DNA of 64,000 nt from Anticarsia gemmatalis (Eukaryota > Arthropoda > Insecta > Lepidoptera > Erebidae), in NCBI RefSeq assembly GCF_050436995.1, contig NC_134776.1, positions 11,325,001 to 11,389,000 on the forward strand, read 5' to 3'. Of the stretch, positions 49,501-58,816 are shown one piece after another. Position 1 is the stretch's first letter. Each line of letters opens with the position of its first letter. The notes beneath the pieces are model-generated. The model ran no database searches and had not been told where the DNA came from. It saw only the letters and a list, made by a program, of their open reading frames with translations. Both the position numbers and the translations under genes were made by a program.

Positions 49501-52229
49501 TATTATATGTCTGTATTGCTTTCAACTATGTTTTGGAGTTGACTTCCAGTCTCACAGATGCAGCTGAATACCCATTTTGTACATGAAGCATCTAATATTG
49601 CAATTTGTTTCATTTAACTACACGTAAATAAAAAAATAAACAAACCAAAATAACAACACTCACAAAATTTCATACTCATCGTAATATTTCATAAACATAT
49701 CAGTTGCATTGATGGATAGTGTGATCGTTCCACGAGGGTTCGCGCTCTGCTGGAGCCTACGCTCCTCCCTCTCACGTTTCAACCTGCAATTCGTAAACAA
49801 GTGTTAAACTCCATGGAGCTATTTGTCCAATCACATGTTACAATAATGATATTCCTACTAATATTATAATTAAAAAAGTTTTTAAAGTATAGAAGGTTGA
49901 ATGTTTGTTACTCTTTCACGAAAAATCTGCTAGATGGATATAAATGGCATTTGGTACACCGATAGATTCTAGGGTATAGCACATAGAATAATTTCAATCC
50001 TGTGAAATCTTTCCACGGATGCGAAGTTACATGCGGAAGTTCGTAATAATTATACATTAAAAATCGAGTGCAATATTTTACTAATGAGGAGAAAAAAGAA
50101 AGTCGGTCTGTATTTACCTTTCATATTCTTCCCTAATCTCTCGAGGTGTGCGTGTACGGAAGATCACCTCCCATCCTTCAACCTCCAAGCCACGTTTGCC
50201 TGGCAATCAAACAATGAAACTAAGTATGCGAAATTCTGCTACACAAATTATTAATGACACACTACAATACTCTTAACATCTTAATTGCTATTAAAACAAA
50301 GTATATGTAAAGTTGTAAAGCTGCTTCCATAGGAAGAATGAAAGATCAACTTGTAAAATGACAGACTACAAATTACCACAAACAATGTTTCGTATCACGT
50401 AAGAAGTTTTAAAGGTCACATACCTAATGTATCATAAATCGCCCTTTTGTGTGAATCCGAAAGAACTTCGTATGCCTCCTTGACCTTGTTGAAAATTTGT
50501 TCTGCCCATTTTTGTTTGCTCGGATCAGTGCTATGTTTGTCTGGATGGAACATGCGCGAGAAGCGGCGATATGCACTGTTTATTTCCTCAGGAGTTGCCT
50601 GCATATAAACATATAAATAATTAGTTATTAGTCTAGCTCTAAGGTTATAGGAGAATATTTGGGCTGGTTGCATCTAGTATGGAGTAGTTCGACAGTTGCA
50701 AGCCAGGAGGTTGTTGGAGGTATGCATACGAAAATTTGGATCATTAATCATTGACCCGCAGGTAGCTGAAAGTGGCATATTTGGTACAGCTGGAAATACA
50801 TTATTAATTATTATCTTATACATGCCCTCTACTATGTTGCTGGGCTATTTGCAAATCAGTCAAATATCACAAGCGAAAATACTAGCTGAACGAATTGATT
50901 ATGCTACTACCCCCAGGTTTATAGTTTTGCTTTTAAGTTTTATCAAGATATTAAATAGCTTGACTATTGTATTAGGCTTATCTTATTATGGAAATACTTT
51001 CAAATTGGGCAAGGCTATAACTGTCACAGTTAGAGACCTATAGATAATTCTCATATAAAAATAAATATCTACCTACATTTCACAAGTAAAGTCTAGCTAT
51101 TAGTATTTAATAATTCACCACATGCTGCCTCTAGTCATCACATGATGAAAATGGTATCAGTTCTCTTTAGTGTTTATAAATAAATCAATATACTATACTG
51201 TTGCTTGCAACACATATTGTACACATTGTTAGTGAGTTTCAATGAAACCAGTTCAGAAAACAGTAGCTACTATTATTACAGTTACCAATAGGGCAAATAT
51301 AGAGAAAAGTATTCTGAAATAACTATTAATATGACCAAGAAAGCTTGTTTGTCTACAAGTCTGATTCTAAAACAATACTGCAATGTGTCGGAATAAATTA
51401 TTTATACTGAAGTATTGTTCTTTCTTTCTTATTAGAATACTAGGTCATGTCAGAAATAATTAAATAGATTAAATGACTGACTACAATTTTTGGACTAAGG
51501 ATTATATTAACTCCAGTAAATTAACATCTGTTCATATATTTAAACAAGACAGGCAGCATAACAGACTTAGTTAAGCCTATTAGCTAGACCTTGGAGGCTT
51601 GGCCTAACAAATTACCCATTAAATCTATATCAGTTAGATATTTTATATACAAATCAATCCTTGGTTTGTTAATTATATGCCGAACTTTGAGTAAATTTTG
51701 GGAGCTTTCTAGAATAATACCGTTAGACAGGTTTCAAATTTAGCTATCTCATTTTTGAATGACATAAATTCTGTGAAAATACAAGCTACCTACATAAAAT
51801 GCATTGCAACATTAATAATACTTAGTTACATCAGCCTGGCCCGAGATACTACATTTGTTTTATTAAGCTTGGAATAATTACGGACTATTCACCGTAATAT
51901 CCAATTACTGAAAAGAAAATAAATAATTAAAAATGTAAACTATAAGGCGGCCCAAGTGCAGAATGCACCGCTCCTAACCTAAAAAATAAACTTTTCATAA
52001 ATGCGTCCAAAATAAAATACGGCCAAATTATTTGAACACATATTTTGACACTATAAAGTCCCCGTATTACTTATTTTAAGATACATTTCTATCGTTATAT
52101 AATATTGATAATGTAAAAATTACAAAATGAACTCTAAAAATGCACGTGATTTATATTTACCGTTTTGGAAACATTCAGTAATTGGTAGTAGTTATCTTCG
52201 AGCAAAAGATTATCGCCTTCTTCATCCAT
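43439..52229 (-). CDS. DNAJC11: DnaJ homolog subfamily C member 11 (complete, 12 exons)
   Basis: Mitochondrial J-domain co-chaperone; in mammals DNAJC11 associates with the MICOS and SAM complexes that shape cristae (family knowledge). CDS exons, in transcript order: 52229-52161, 50598-50424, 50199-50118, 49783-49664, 49138-49011, 48740-48549, 48232-48019, 47659-47543, 47136-46945, 46641-46508, 45365-45217, 43579-43439. All introns have GT/AG borders and every junction keeps frame, giving 570 residues against about 559 in human. J domain at roughly residues 13-80, with the catalytic HPD at 41-43. A long beta-rich middle follows (about 110-380), then a hydrophobic stretch (about 386-404), a charged helix (about 409-450), and the conserved DNAJC11 C-terminal domain with VTIPVQCLVKDSRL and LPGFYDPCVGDDKHL. 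The start is the first ATG, at 52,229, four residues into an acidic N-terminus that aligns with the family. Introns hold SINE and LINE debris. Confidence 0.95.
45217..45365 (-). CDS. DNAJC11: DNAJC11 exon 11
   Basis: Encodes 50 residues. The N-terminal half (HEISVEQVGDGSTPESPTVF) is a variable acidic loop; the second half (VIDVTIPVQCLVKDSRLELL) is the most conserved block of the DNAJC11 C-terminal domain. Acceptor TACACAG, donor GTAAGT, phase 0. Confidence 0.94.
45627..45800 (-). repeat. SINE in DNAJC11 intron 10
   Basis: Read on the minus strand: a B box GTGGGTTCAATTTCC, then ACACAGATTTATTTGTCC, later GTCCCTGCGACACAAGAGCA then ATCCTTAATGCGATAGTTGT and a poly(A) tail (T-run at 45,627-45,637). 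The 'GCGACACAAGAG...TAATGCG...AGTTGTC' end is that of a common lepidopteran SINE, as recalled. It lies in the sense orientation of DNAJC11. Confidence 0.7.
45985..46200 (-). repeat. Second SINE in DNAJC11 intron 10
   Basis: On the minus strand, a B-box-like GGTTCAATTCC (46,097-46,107) is followed by CAGCTGGAGTTTGTTAACGT then ACCCGGTATTAGACAATAGA and CTCACTTATTACATAAAATG. The last part is closely related to the SINE 3' region at 26.75 kb. A 64-codon plus-strand ORF across it is an artefact of the repeat. Confidence 0.6.
46508..46641 (-). CDS. DNAJC11: DNAJC11 exon 10
   Basis: Encodes the second half of the charged helix (RLQEMQRQARATVELMRETY) and the start of the C-terminal domain (KKKGLVILRAMYGKLPA), aligning with human GLIIVNAWYGK. 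Acceptor TTTCCAG, donor GTTAGT, a less usual but valid donor. Confidence 0.92.
46945..47136 (-). CDS. DNAJC11: DNAJC11 exon 9
   Basis: Encodes 64 residues: IVVPIHLCEEVMPSPVFYAT, a hydrophobic stretch (VVPLVSWLVL) and then a strongly charged RERQERDRQRSMEANYE helix. A 66-codon open frame over the same bases in another frame is a shadow. Acceptor TTTTTCAG, donor GTGAGC. Confidence 0.92.
47543..47659 (-). CDS. DNAJC11: DNAJC11 exon 8
   Basis: Encodes FGTFGAIAEYGAEKKVSQNS and SVSAAVMLGVPSGVMLKLK, close to the human [21 protein letters not shown] region. Acceptor TATCCAG, donor GTGAGT. Confidence 0.93.
47800..47925 (+). repeat. LINE 3'-end remnant with a (GA)n tail in DNAJC11 intron 7
   Basis: The plus strand can be read as FEDDVQDRAQCRTKIRKADL followed by a stop-broken tail, resembling the C-terminal 'DR..WR.K.RKADP' ending of lepidopteran non-LTR reverse transcriptases. 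A GAGAGAGAGAGA run follows at about 47,912-47,926. It is antisense to DNAJC11, with no other part of the element present. The similarity is from memory and short. Confidence 0.45.
48019..48232 (-). CDS. DNAJC11: DNAJC11 exon 7
   Basis: Encodes 71 residues including HSVGYLTYRAG, TTIYVRDSEKYHT and ALQIGNPHSFISFNV, alternating hydrophobic and polar residues as in a beta-rich domain. Acceptor CTTTCAG, donor GTAAGT. Confidence 0.93.
48549..48740 (-). CDS. DNAJC11: DNAJC11 exon 6
   Basis: Encodes 64 residues including EKGWTEVECGIGNGPLLGFK and FRTLS, matching the family's KGW.ELEFG..GPLFGLKLFR signature, and ending RGISPSLIS. Acceptor TTTATAG, donor GTGAGT. Confidence 0.93.
49011..49138 (-). CDS. 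DNAJC11: DNAJC11 exon 5
   Basis: Encodes a segment with IPNIEVSGMTIQQSIDAPVT and LSGNISTQNGIG, aligning with the human IEINKMHISQSIEAPLT region. Acceptor TTACAG, donor GTAATA. Confidence 0.92.
49664..49783 (-). CDS. DNAJC11: DNAJC11 exon 4
   Basis: Encodes the charged RLKREREERRLQQSANPRGT helix end and the start of the beta-rich region (ITLSINATDMFMKYYDEYEI). Acceptor TTGCAG, donor GTGAGT. In phase with exons 3 and 5. Confidence 0.92.
50118..50199 (-). CDS. DNAJC11: DNAJC11 exon 3
   Basis: Encodes GKRGLEVEGWEVIFRTRTPR and the following EIREEYE, close to the human segment after the J domain. Acceptor TTGCCAG, donor GTAAAT; ends two bases into an arginine codon. Confidence 0.92.
50424..50598 (-). 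CDS. DNAJC11: DNAJC11 exon 2 (J-domain core)
   Basis: Carries helix II, the HPD loop (MFHPDKHSTDPSKQKW) and helices III-IV (FNKVKEAYEVLSD, RAIYDTLG). The acceptor is TATATGCAG and the donor GTATGT. It ends after the first base of a glycine codon. The HPD triad is intact, so the co-chaperone should be able to stimulate Hsp70 ATPase. Confidence 0.95.
50822..51043 (+). other. Small hydrophobic ORF antisense in DNAJC11 intron 1 (doubtful)
   Basis: An ATG at 50,822 opens 73 codons to a TAG at 51,041-51,043, and the frame is open further upstream to 50,696. The reading has two hydrophobic stretches (around TLLIIILYMPSTMLLGYL and FIVLLLSFIKILNSLTIVLG) and a polar end. A possible acceptor (TTGACCCGCAG) precedes it, and AATAAA words follow near 51,060. 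I recognise no family. AT-rich DNA yields hydrophobic chance ORFs of this size, so it is more likely not a gene. Confidence 0.15.
52161..52229 (-). CDS. DNAJC11: DNAJC11 exon 1
   Basis: Encodes residues 1-23 (MDEEGDNLLLEDNYYQLLNV and three more), the N-terminus and first helix of the J domain. The donor GTAAAT follows codon 23 exactly, so the intron is phase 0. The transcript start lies upstream on the right and was not located. Confidence 0.9.
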
Positions 52230-52259
52230 TTTTATGTAAAAAATACAATTTTATAATCA

Positions 52260-55200
52260 AAATTCCGACATTTAGTTCCTCCAGCGATAGATGATTACTT
52301 TTTTAGCCGCTGCAATGACAGAAGGAGGGCGCTACTGTCTTGTTCAATGATCACAGATAACAATGAAAAAAATTGGTAGCTAATTGCCAGTACCGCAATT
52401 TAAATAAAATACTAGCTCTTCTCACGGGTTTTCTTGTTTTTCGTTATCTGCTGATATTTGTGTTAGACTATTCGTAATAATATAAAAATCAGAAACGGAG
52501 GTATGAGTTTATGACAGTAAAAAAAAGAATCTTTAATATAATCTACTTTACTCTTAACACATTTTATCTTTTATTTTTTTTGAGAGAAGTCTAGGCCAAT
52601 ACCAATATTTTTTAGCAGGGTGATGAAAGAGCCCAACAAAGGACTCTGACTAGTTGTTTAATGTTAAAGCTGAAGACCACAGAAGGTGACCACTTTGCCA
52701 AATTTAGGCCGAAGGTAGGGATCATGATCAGATTACTAAGAGCTAAATGAGTCAGGCAGATCACAAACACAAACTATGTAATAGGCAATATCTATATAGG
52801 TCTTATTGACCAAAGTTAAGTCACAAATGGGTTGCGATTACTCTCACACGTCTCAGTAAGTTTTCTGACTTAAAATAAATGGAAATTTAAAAAATTTGGA
52901 GACCAAAATCGATCAAAGAATAATAAAACTCAATTCAATGCAGATTGCATAGGCTTAGGGTGCCCATAGTGTATACAAACGTTTATTTTGGTATCTATCA
53001 GAACTGTTCTATTTACTCTATTGCCTATTGCCAGTGCCTCGATGATAGCGAGACGTCATTGACGCGGGCATAGACAATTTTTATACAAAATAAATTGTGA
53101 TCTGCTCTCTCTCCCGTTAAAAATGTGAAAAATTGAATAATTTTCTCATAAATAATCCGTTGATTGTTGTTCTAAATGTAGGATATTTAATTATTGGATT
53201 ATTGGAATAAGTGGTATCAAGCATCTGTCTATATTGAGCAGGTAATGTTGTATTGTCTACGTTGTTATTTTTATTATAGTTTTTTAGCCGTCTATTTATT
53301 ATAACTGTAAAACATTCTTGTGTTTTGATTCGTTGCCTACTTAGAAAGTTGTTAATTATTTTATTATTAATTACCTGTCTTGCTGCGGCGAAGGCTCTTA
53401 TGGTAATCGTAAAATGTGTAGGTGGATGTTGTTTTCGGTTTGTCTTTTGTAAAATGGCTGTTTCGTTAATCATATTTTTGCGGCAGTATTATATTATTGT
53501 ATAAAATGTATTGCACAAGACTAAAATTTTACAGGCGGTCCTCGAGTTTTCACTAGAAGTATGTGCTATGTCAGAGATGCACCAATAATTTCACTAAGCA
53601 ACACATCAGGCTTTCCCCTGCTAGAAGCATAAATTACGCACACTAGCATAGTTTCCGTGAAAGTATAGTGATAAATAAATCTTCATTAAAATCAAGCAAT
53701 CATTATCATTAAAATTAAGCATGTTTTAAAAAGCTATAGTGGATAATATAAACTTTTACTAAACTATTTAGGAGTTTAGTACTTAATTTTATTTTTATTT
53801 TCTTTACTAACTGAACTAACTCACTAGTTAACCAACTATTCAATATTGAGAATTTTTATATTTATTAATTGTACAAACCTAGGCAAGCATGGCTAATAAT
53901 AATAAAGAGTAACCGATTGATAGAACTATGTCACACACAGTTTAAAAAAATATTACATTATTAATTAAATTTCCAAATGAAATTATGACAAGAAACAATT
54001 TTTAACTCATTCCTATTTATAGATTTTGATCTTACAACTCTTCATCCTATGCATAACTATTTGTCAAGATGAATCATGTTCTGACTATAAGTACAGTTAC
54101 TCATATTAAAGTCATTTATTATTTGGGTGTTTCAGTATTAGAGTTATAATAATTCCATATTAATAGTATCTGAAAGCTGGTTTTAAGAACCTATTCTTGT
54201 AGGTCAAATAGGTTCTCAAAACAGAGCTTCCAATTTGATGTCCGTGTAGTAATATAGGACCTCGTGTCCTTTATAAAAATATGTTTAAACGGATCAAGTT
54301 ATACAGTCACTCGGCACATTGCCTATATAAAAAAACCTATAATACTGGCTGTAAAGTTCAGACTGACCTTTCAAAATGAGGTACTGTTCCTCCTATATTG
54401 AAAGAAGTGTTCACTTATAGTTGCACTATTTTAGCTTTTTGCATAAAATAAGATGTTTTAAAATTTCTATGTGTGAATTCGTCTTTCATTGCCATGGACA
54501 CCTGGACGTAAAATATACAACATATCTATCTGGGCTTTCTAATTTACTGCCATAATAGAGTCATTTACATAGCTTTGCATAATATGATTGGTTTGTCAAT
54601 CAAAGATATTGCAGTAAAGTGTATAAAGTAGGCTAGTTTTCTATAATGTTTCAGAAGTGTTGTTCTATTTTAAATTGAAACTCTCTTTGCCTTGGGACTA
54701 AAAATCGATTAACTTTTAGAATTCACTCATAGACATTATATGCCATCTATACTTACAAAAATATATAACTGTATGTAAAATTTACGATATTGCTGTTATA
54801 TGTGCATACATACAGAATATCATGTATGTTATATCCTAAGGTGTAGACCGAGGTGTGAGATACAGCCATGTTTTGCCATTAACAATGTTAGTCCAATGTA
54901 ATAACGAGCAACCTTATGCCATTTTCTTAAAATATTCTAATATGAATTGGAATGGTATTACTTTGCCCAACTCAGTAGTCTAATCCGAGATGTCCTGATC
55001 AGCAGTCTGATATGGCACTATAGTCTTCCCAACAGAAACAGTTCTGTTAATGTGTATTACTGTCATAATTCTTAGATAATTAATTTATAGGACTTTTATC
55101 ATATAACATTAAATTAATTATTTATTTAAGCCCATAAATGTTTTATTGATGGGCAAAGTGCTCCCATTAAGATTTTTACAATTATTCATCTGTCATTCTC

Positions 55201-56640
55201 TCTAGTGCAGAAAGTCTAAACTGCTGTCATTATTAGAAACAATATAGGCCTTAGTCCATAGTTTTACAAAAAGTTTTCTGTTTAGAAATTTAAGTAAAAT
55301 GAGATTTATAAAATGGTTTATAACTGAACAGATTGTCACTAATAGACCCACTCATAACCAATATAGGGCAGACCCACCTGTCACTGCTTGGATATGAGTG
55401 CTAAGCTGAATTATGCCCGGGAGGTATAATTGACAATAAAAACCTGGAGTAATAAAACTATTGTCTCAGCAATACCCTTTCTACGAACTATAAGATAAAT
55501 CTTGATCTCTGTATAGGAGTACTTATTGTGCCTTATAGATAAACTACACAAATTTTCATCTCCTTGATTCATTGATAAGATTACAGTAGTCTTATTTGTT
55601 CACAATCTAACAAATACGCAGCACTATTTTGTGTAAAATCATAGATATTTCATATTTGTGTGTAGTTTTTTAACCTGAGTACAGTTGGTAACAGTTTTTC
55701 TGGTTATAAGATGCATCGTAAGCATATTATTCGTCGAAAGTCGAGCCAGACAGGTCTGTTATCTAACTATCTACTATTGTTTTACTTAACGATTATTATT
55801 TTGTTAATCTTAATCTGTTAGAAACGTAAAGCATTTCGAGTAATTTTAACTGATTTTAACAAAAAATACGTGTTCTTATTTGTTATCTTTGCTTTTTACT
55901 ATTCAGTGAGAGTTAAGCTATAGTGTTACAGTATTCAAAAGTTTTATAATTATTAATTGCTATCGAAATCATTTCCACATCCTGTGGTTCACATATGAGT
56001 AACAGGCTCCAAACGTGTCTTGTGGGTTAAGTGAATGGATTAGAAAACTACTAATTATTATTAAATAGCGGTCAATTGCAGTATCGAATTTTAATCGATT
56101 TTGTCAAAAATATGATTCAAATTTTGCCGTCTGTTGTTTGCAATCGACGAGTTCACTCGGTCAAATTAATATTTATTACATTTTAGTTGACATTTTGCTG
56201 CGGATTCCTACTTTTACCCATACCAAGAGTGTTCCATTTCAATTGCCTCAGTGAGAACGTCCGGACCGTTCAATGACTTATCTAAACTGCACACAGATTT
56301 ACATTCGTCGTTCCTGCGATGAATACGGGTCTGAGTATTGATTTCCGCTTGGCGTATGGACCCGCTTTATAAATCCCGATGTAAACTTTTACAAAGTTTC
56401 GAATCCTAGTGCATTGCCTTTAAAAGTAGGGGAATCAATAGTGCGAATTTATCTGATTATAAAATCATGTAACAATAAATAAATATAACTATTAATAATC
56501 ATCTATATAAAGTAATGACGATGTTATTAATAGAACCGATTTAAAGCAAGCTAAAGGGCTGCTTTCTTGAGAAACTGTGTAATAATAAACTAGGTAACGC
56601 TGGTTTTGTTCGTGTTCAATAAAAACGCTTAGTTTTAAAC
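52260..56640. other. Divergent intergenic region between DNAJC11 and WDR47
   Basis: This holds the DNAJC11 5' flank (just right of 52,229) and, if WDR47 starts locally, its promoter. A modestly GC-richer part at 56,100-56,400 contains TCAGT at 56,248-56,252, an arthropod initiator-like word, but no donor I can link to WDR47. A short hairpin-forming pair GAACCTATT / AATAGGTTC lies at about 54,188-54,216. A 118-codon minus-strand frame at 53,117-53,473 is asparagine-rich, of no known family, and probably chance. Confidence 0.5.
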
Positions 56641-56689
56641 GTTTATTTTCCTGAATACTAATAAAATGTGTTATTTATGTTTGTTCCAG

Positions 56690-58181
56690 ATAAAAGACAT
56701 TTGGCCATCAAAATGCCGTCTACCCACCTAAACCTACGCGAGGATGACGTGGTGCGGTTGTCCCTAGAATTTCTACACAATCGCGACCTGCACATTACGC
56801 AACTATCGCTCGAGCGTGAAACCGGCGTCATAAACGGCAATTACGCCGATGACGTGCTTTTTCTACGTCAACTCATCCTCGACGGACAATGGGATGACGT
56901 CCTGGAGTTCATTCAACCACTCAGTGCACTCAAAGCCTTTGAGGCCGACAAATTTAATTACGCTATCTTAAGACATAAGTATATAGAGCTGTTATGCATA
57001 AGATCTGAAATAAAAGCTTATAATAATGTTGAAAATATAGTAGACGAAGTAGTCAAAGTTCTCAGTGATTTAGAAAAACTATCGCCCTCGAAGGAAGAAT
57101 ACTCAAACCTTTGCTTATTATTAACTTTACCAAGTATTACCGATCACGCCCAGTTTAAAAAATGGAATCCAAGCAACGCGAGAGTCCAGTGCTTCCGAGA
57201 GGTGTATCCTCTCGTTGAACAGTTTTTACCATGTGACAAGAAATCCAGTGGCACAGTGTCTAAATGTGCAAAGAACGATCGCCTGATGCAATTGCTTATC
57301 AAAGGCATTTTATACGAGTCATGTGTTAATTATTGTCAAGCCAAAGCCACCGGCTCTAAAGAAGCACAGTCGAATGAAGTAAATTTTTCAAGATTGCTTG
57401 ATGGTTCAGGATTTGATGAATCAGACCTGAGTTTATTATCGTGGTTACAGTCGATACCCGCAGAAACATTCAGTGTTCCGTTTGAACAGAGGATGTTGAA
57501 TGTAGACGTAGAAAAATTAGAGCGCCCGTCACTACATACCTCTTGGACGGAGCATATGCTCGTAACACCAATAAAACCACGTACATTCCCGCATTTAGCC
57601 ATGCCTTTTAGAAGGCCTCGTTCGGCCGCCGACGCTATGACAAGGTCACTGCGGCCCCTACCTGATGGTGCTCCCCGACATCCTGCCGTTATGGCATTGT
57701 CGGCTATTGATTACGGGCCTTCATCTTCCTGTTTTGCTGGATTCCATTTGACCGGAATTAAAGGCAGCAAACTAATGAACACGTCGGTCGACAGGCTGTT
57801 TGACAGCAAAAATGGAGAGAGCATTTTCAATGGATTGAACGAATCCTTGAAAACGATAGACGAGACATTAAAACCTATCGGTGAATTTACTGGTTCGACG
57901 AAAACGAATGAAAACAGTAGCGTCGGCGCATCGAATGCCACTACCCCCGAGCACAGGGGACAAGATTACTCGGCGTCTACGTCGATATCGAACACTGCAG
58001 CGTCGACTGAACGCTCTTCACTCGCGGAACGCGCGCCGCAGCAACCTGAAGCGGCAATGTTGCCGGGCGCCGATGGAGATTTTAGAAGGGAGCTCTTGAA
58101 AGAATATCAGATTCAAAAGCAACGCGAGTGTGACGACTATCTCCGCAATCTTTGCTCATCCGACTTGAGGCAACAGAAAAT
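56690..58181 (+). CDS. WDR47: WDR47 first identified coding exon (LisH, CTLH, linker)
   Basis: An acceptor TTTGTTCCAG lies directly before 56,690, so this is not the first exon of the mRNA. The family-like start is the ATG at 56,713. The exon ends at 58,181, two bases into a methionine codon, at donor GTAAAT. Without that splice the frame stops at 58,183-58,185. The first 250 bases are noticeably GC-richer than the rest. Three antisense frames inside it are shadows. Confidence 0.92.
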
Positions 58182-58816
58182 GTAAATATTTTATTTAATC
58201 TGCAAAATATTATTCTAGTATATTGTTCGTAGTCTAGACTCTCCTCTAATCACTTCTGAACTGAATTTCCAGGATGGAGCAAATAGAAGATGCCGCATCA
58301 GCTTTTCCGTCAGCTGTCAAGAATCCACAACAGATACCTCAAGATAAAGGTCGCGAACCATTCATGAGGTATTTTCACCTACTTGATTAAAATAATTACC
58401 TACTTTGCTATCTTAATTATAAGCTATTTTCAGTCATGGAGATAAAAATTAAAAAGTGTAAAAATAAACAGTTATCTATCTTAAAGATATGTAATAGATA
58501 AGTAGATGATTGCCGCCATGCATGCACATAGCAAACAGTAATGATTTTCTTACGGACTAGTGTACTTTCATCGGTAGAGCGAGCAAGCAATTTGTTCTGA
58601 ATGTTTGGTCGCCAACTGCTCTTGAGCTGTTTTCTCTAACGAGCCGATAAATTACATTGTAATATGTAAACTATACTAGTGATTTCCGTTACTGCAGTTG
58701 TACATGAAAAACACTTTGTGCCTTGTTATTTGAAGACAGTGTCTCATTTGTATTTGTGGTGTTTCAGGAAAAACGATAACATTAACGAAACGCCGGAGAT
58801 GGGAGACCCAAAAAAC
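56690..58816 (+). CDS. WDR47: WD repeat-containing protein 47 (nemitin), N-terminal half, partial
   Basis: Neuronal microtubule-associated protein; in vertebrates it acts in neuron migration, axon growth and ciliary central-pair assembly (family knowledge). Exons seen: 56690-58181, 58273-58368, 58768-58816, all GT/AG and in phase. From the usual start (ATG at 56,713, MPSTHLNLREDDVVRLSLEF) this gives 538 residues. LisH is at about residues 10-42, CTLH at about 43-105 with LFLRQLILDGQWDDVLEFIQ, then the conserved helical block (CLLLTLPSITDHAQFKKWNP; LLSWLQSIPAETFSVPFEQR; RRPRSAADAMTRSLRP). A serine-rich linker and a charged REL LKEYQIQKQR helix follow. The human protein is about 919 residues; the WD40 half is not found here. 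The frame is open upstream of the ATG to the acceptor, so a coding 5' exon is possible (see 41,753). Confidence 0.92.
58273..58368 (+). CDS. WDR47: WDR47 linker exon
   Basis: Acceptor AATTTCCAG, donor GTATTT. In phase with the previous exon it reads MMEQIEDAASAFPSAVKNPQ then QIPQDKGREPFM. The linker is poorly conserved between animals, so support comes from splice sites and frame rather than similarity. Confidence 0.75.
58768..58816 (+). CDS. WDR47: WDR47 short linker exon
   Basis: Acceptor GGTGTTTCAG, donor GTAAGC. It reads RKNDNINETPEMGDPKN in phase and ends in phase 0. If the donor were skipped, translation would add a 22-residue hydrophobic tail (VSLFMTFVTLTASLALAIVF plus a final D is its end) and stop at 58,880-58,882. 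Confidence 0.7.

Noticed and set aside
53117..53473. 118-codon minus-strand ORF, with a donor-like GTAATT after codon 33
   Set aside because: Asparagine-rich, no known family, no poly(A) or second exon found. It lies upstream of DNAJC11, but its phase gives no sensible alternative DNAJC11 start.
57336..57602. 88-codon antisense ORF inside WDR47
   Set aside because: Antisense shadow of the conserved WDR47 coding exon.
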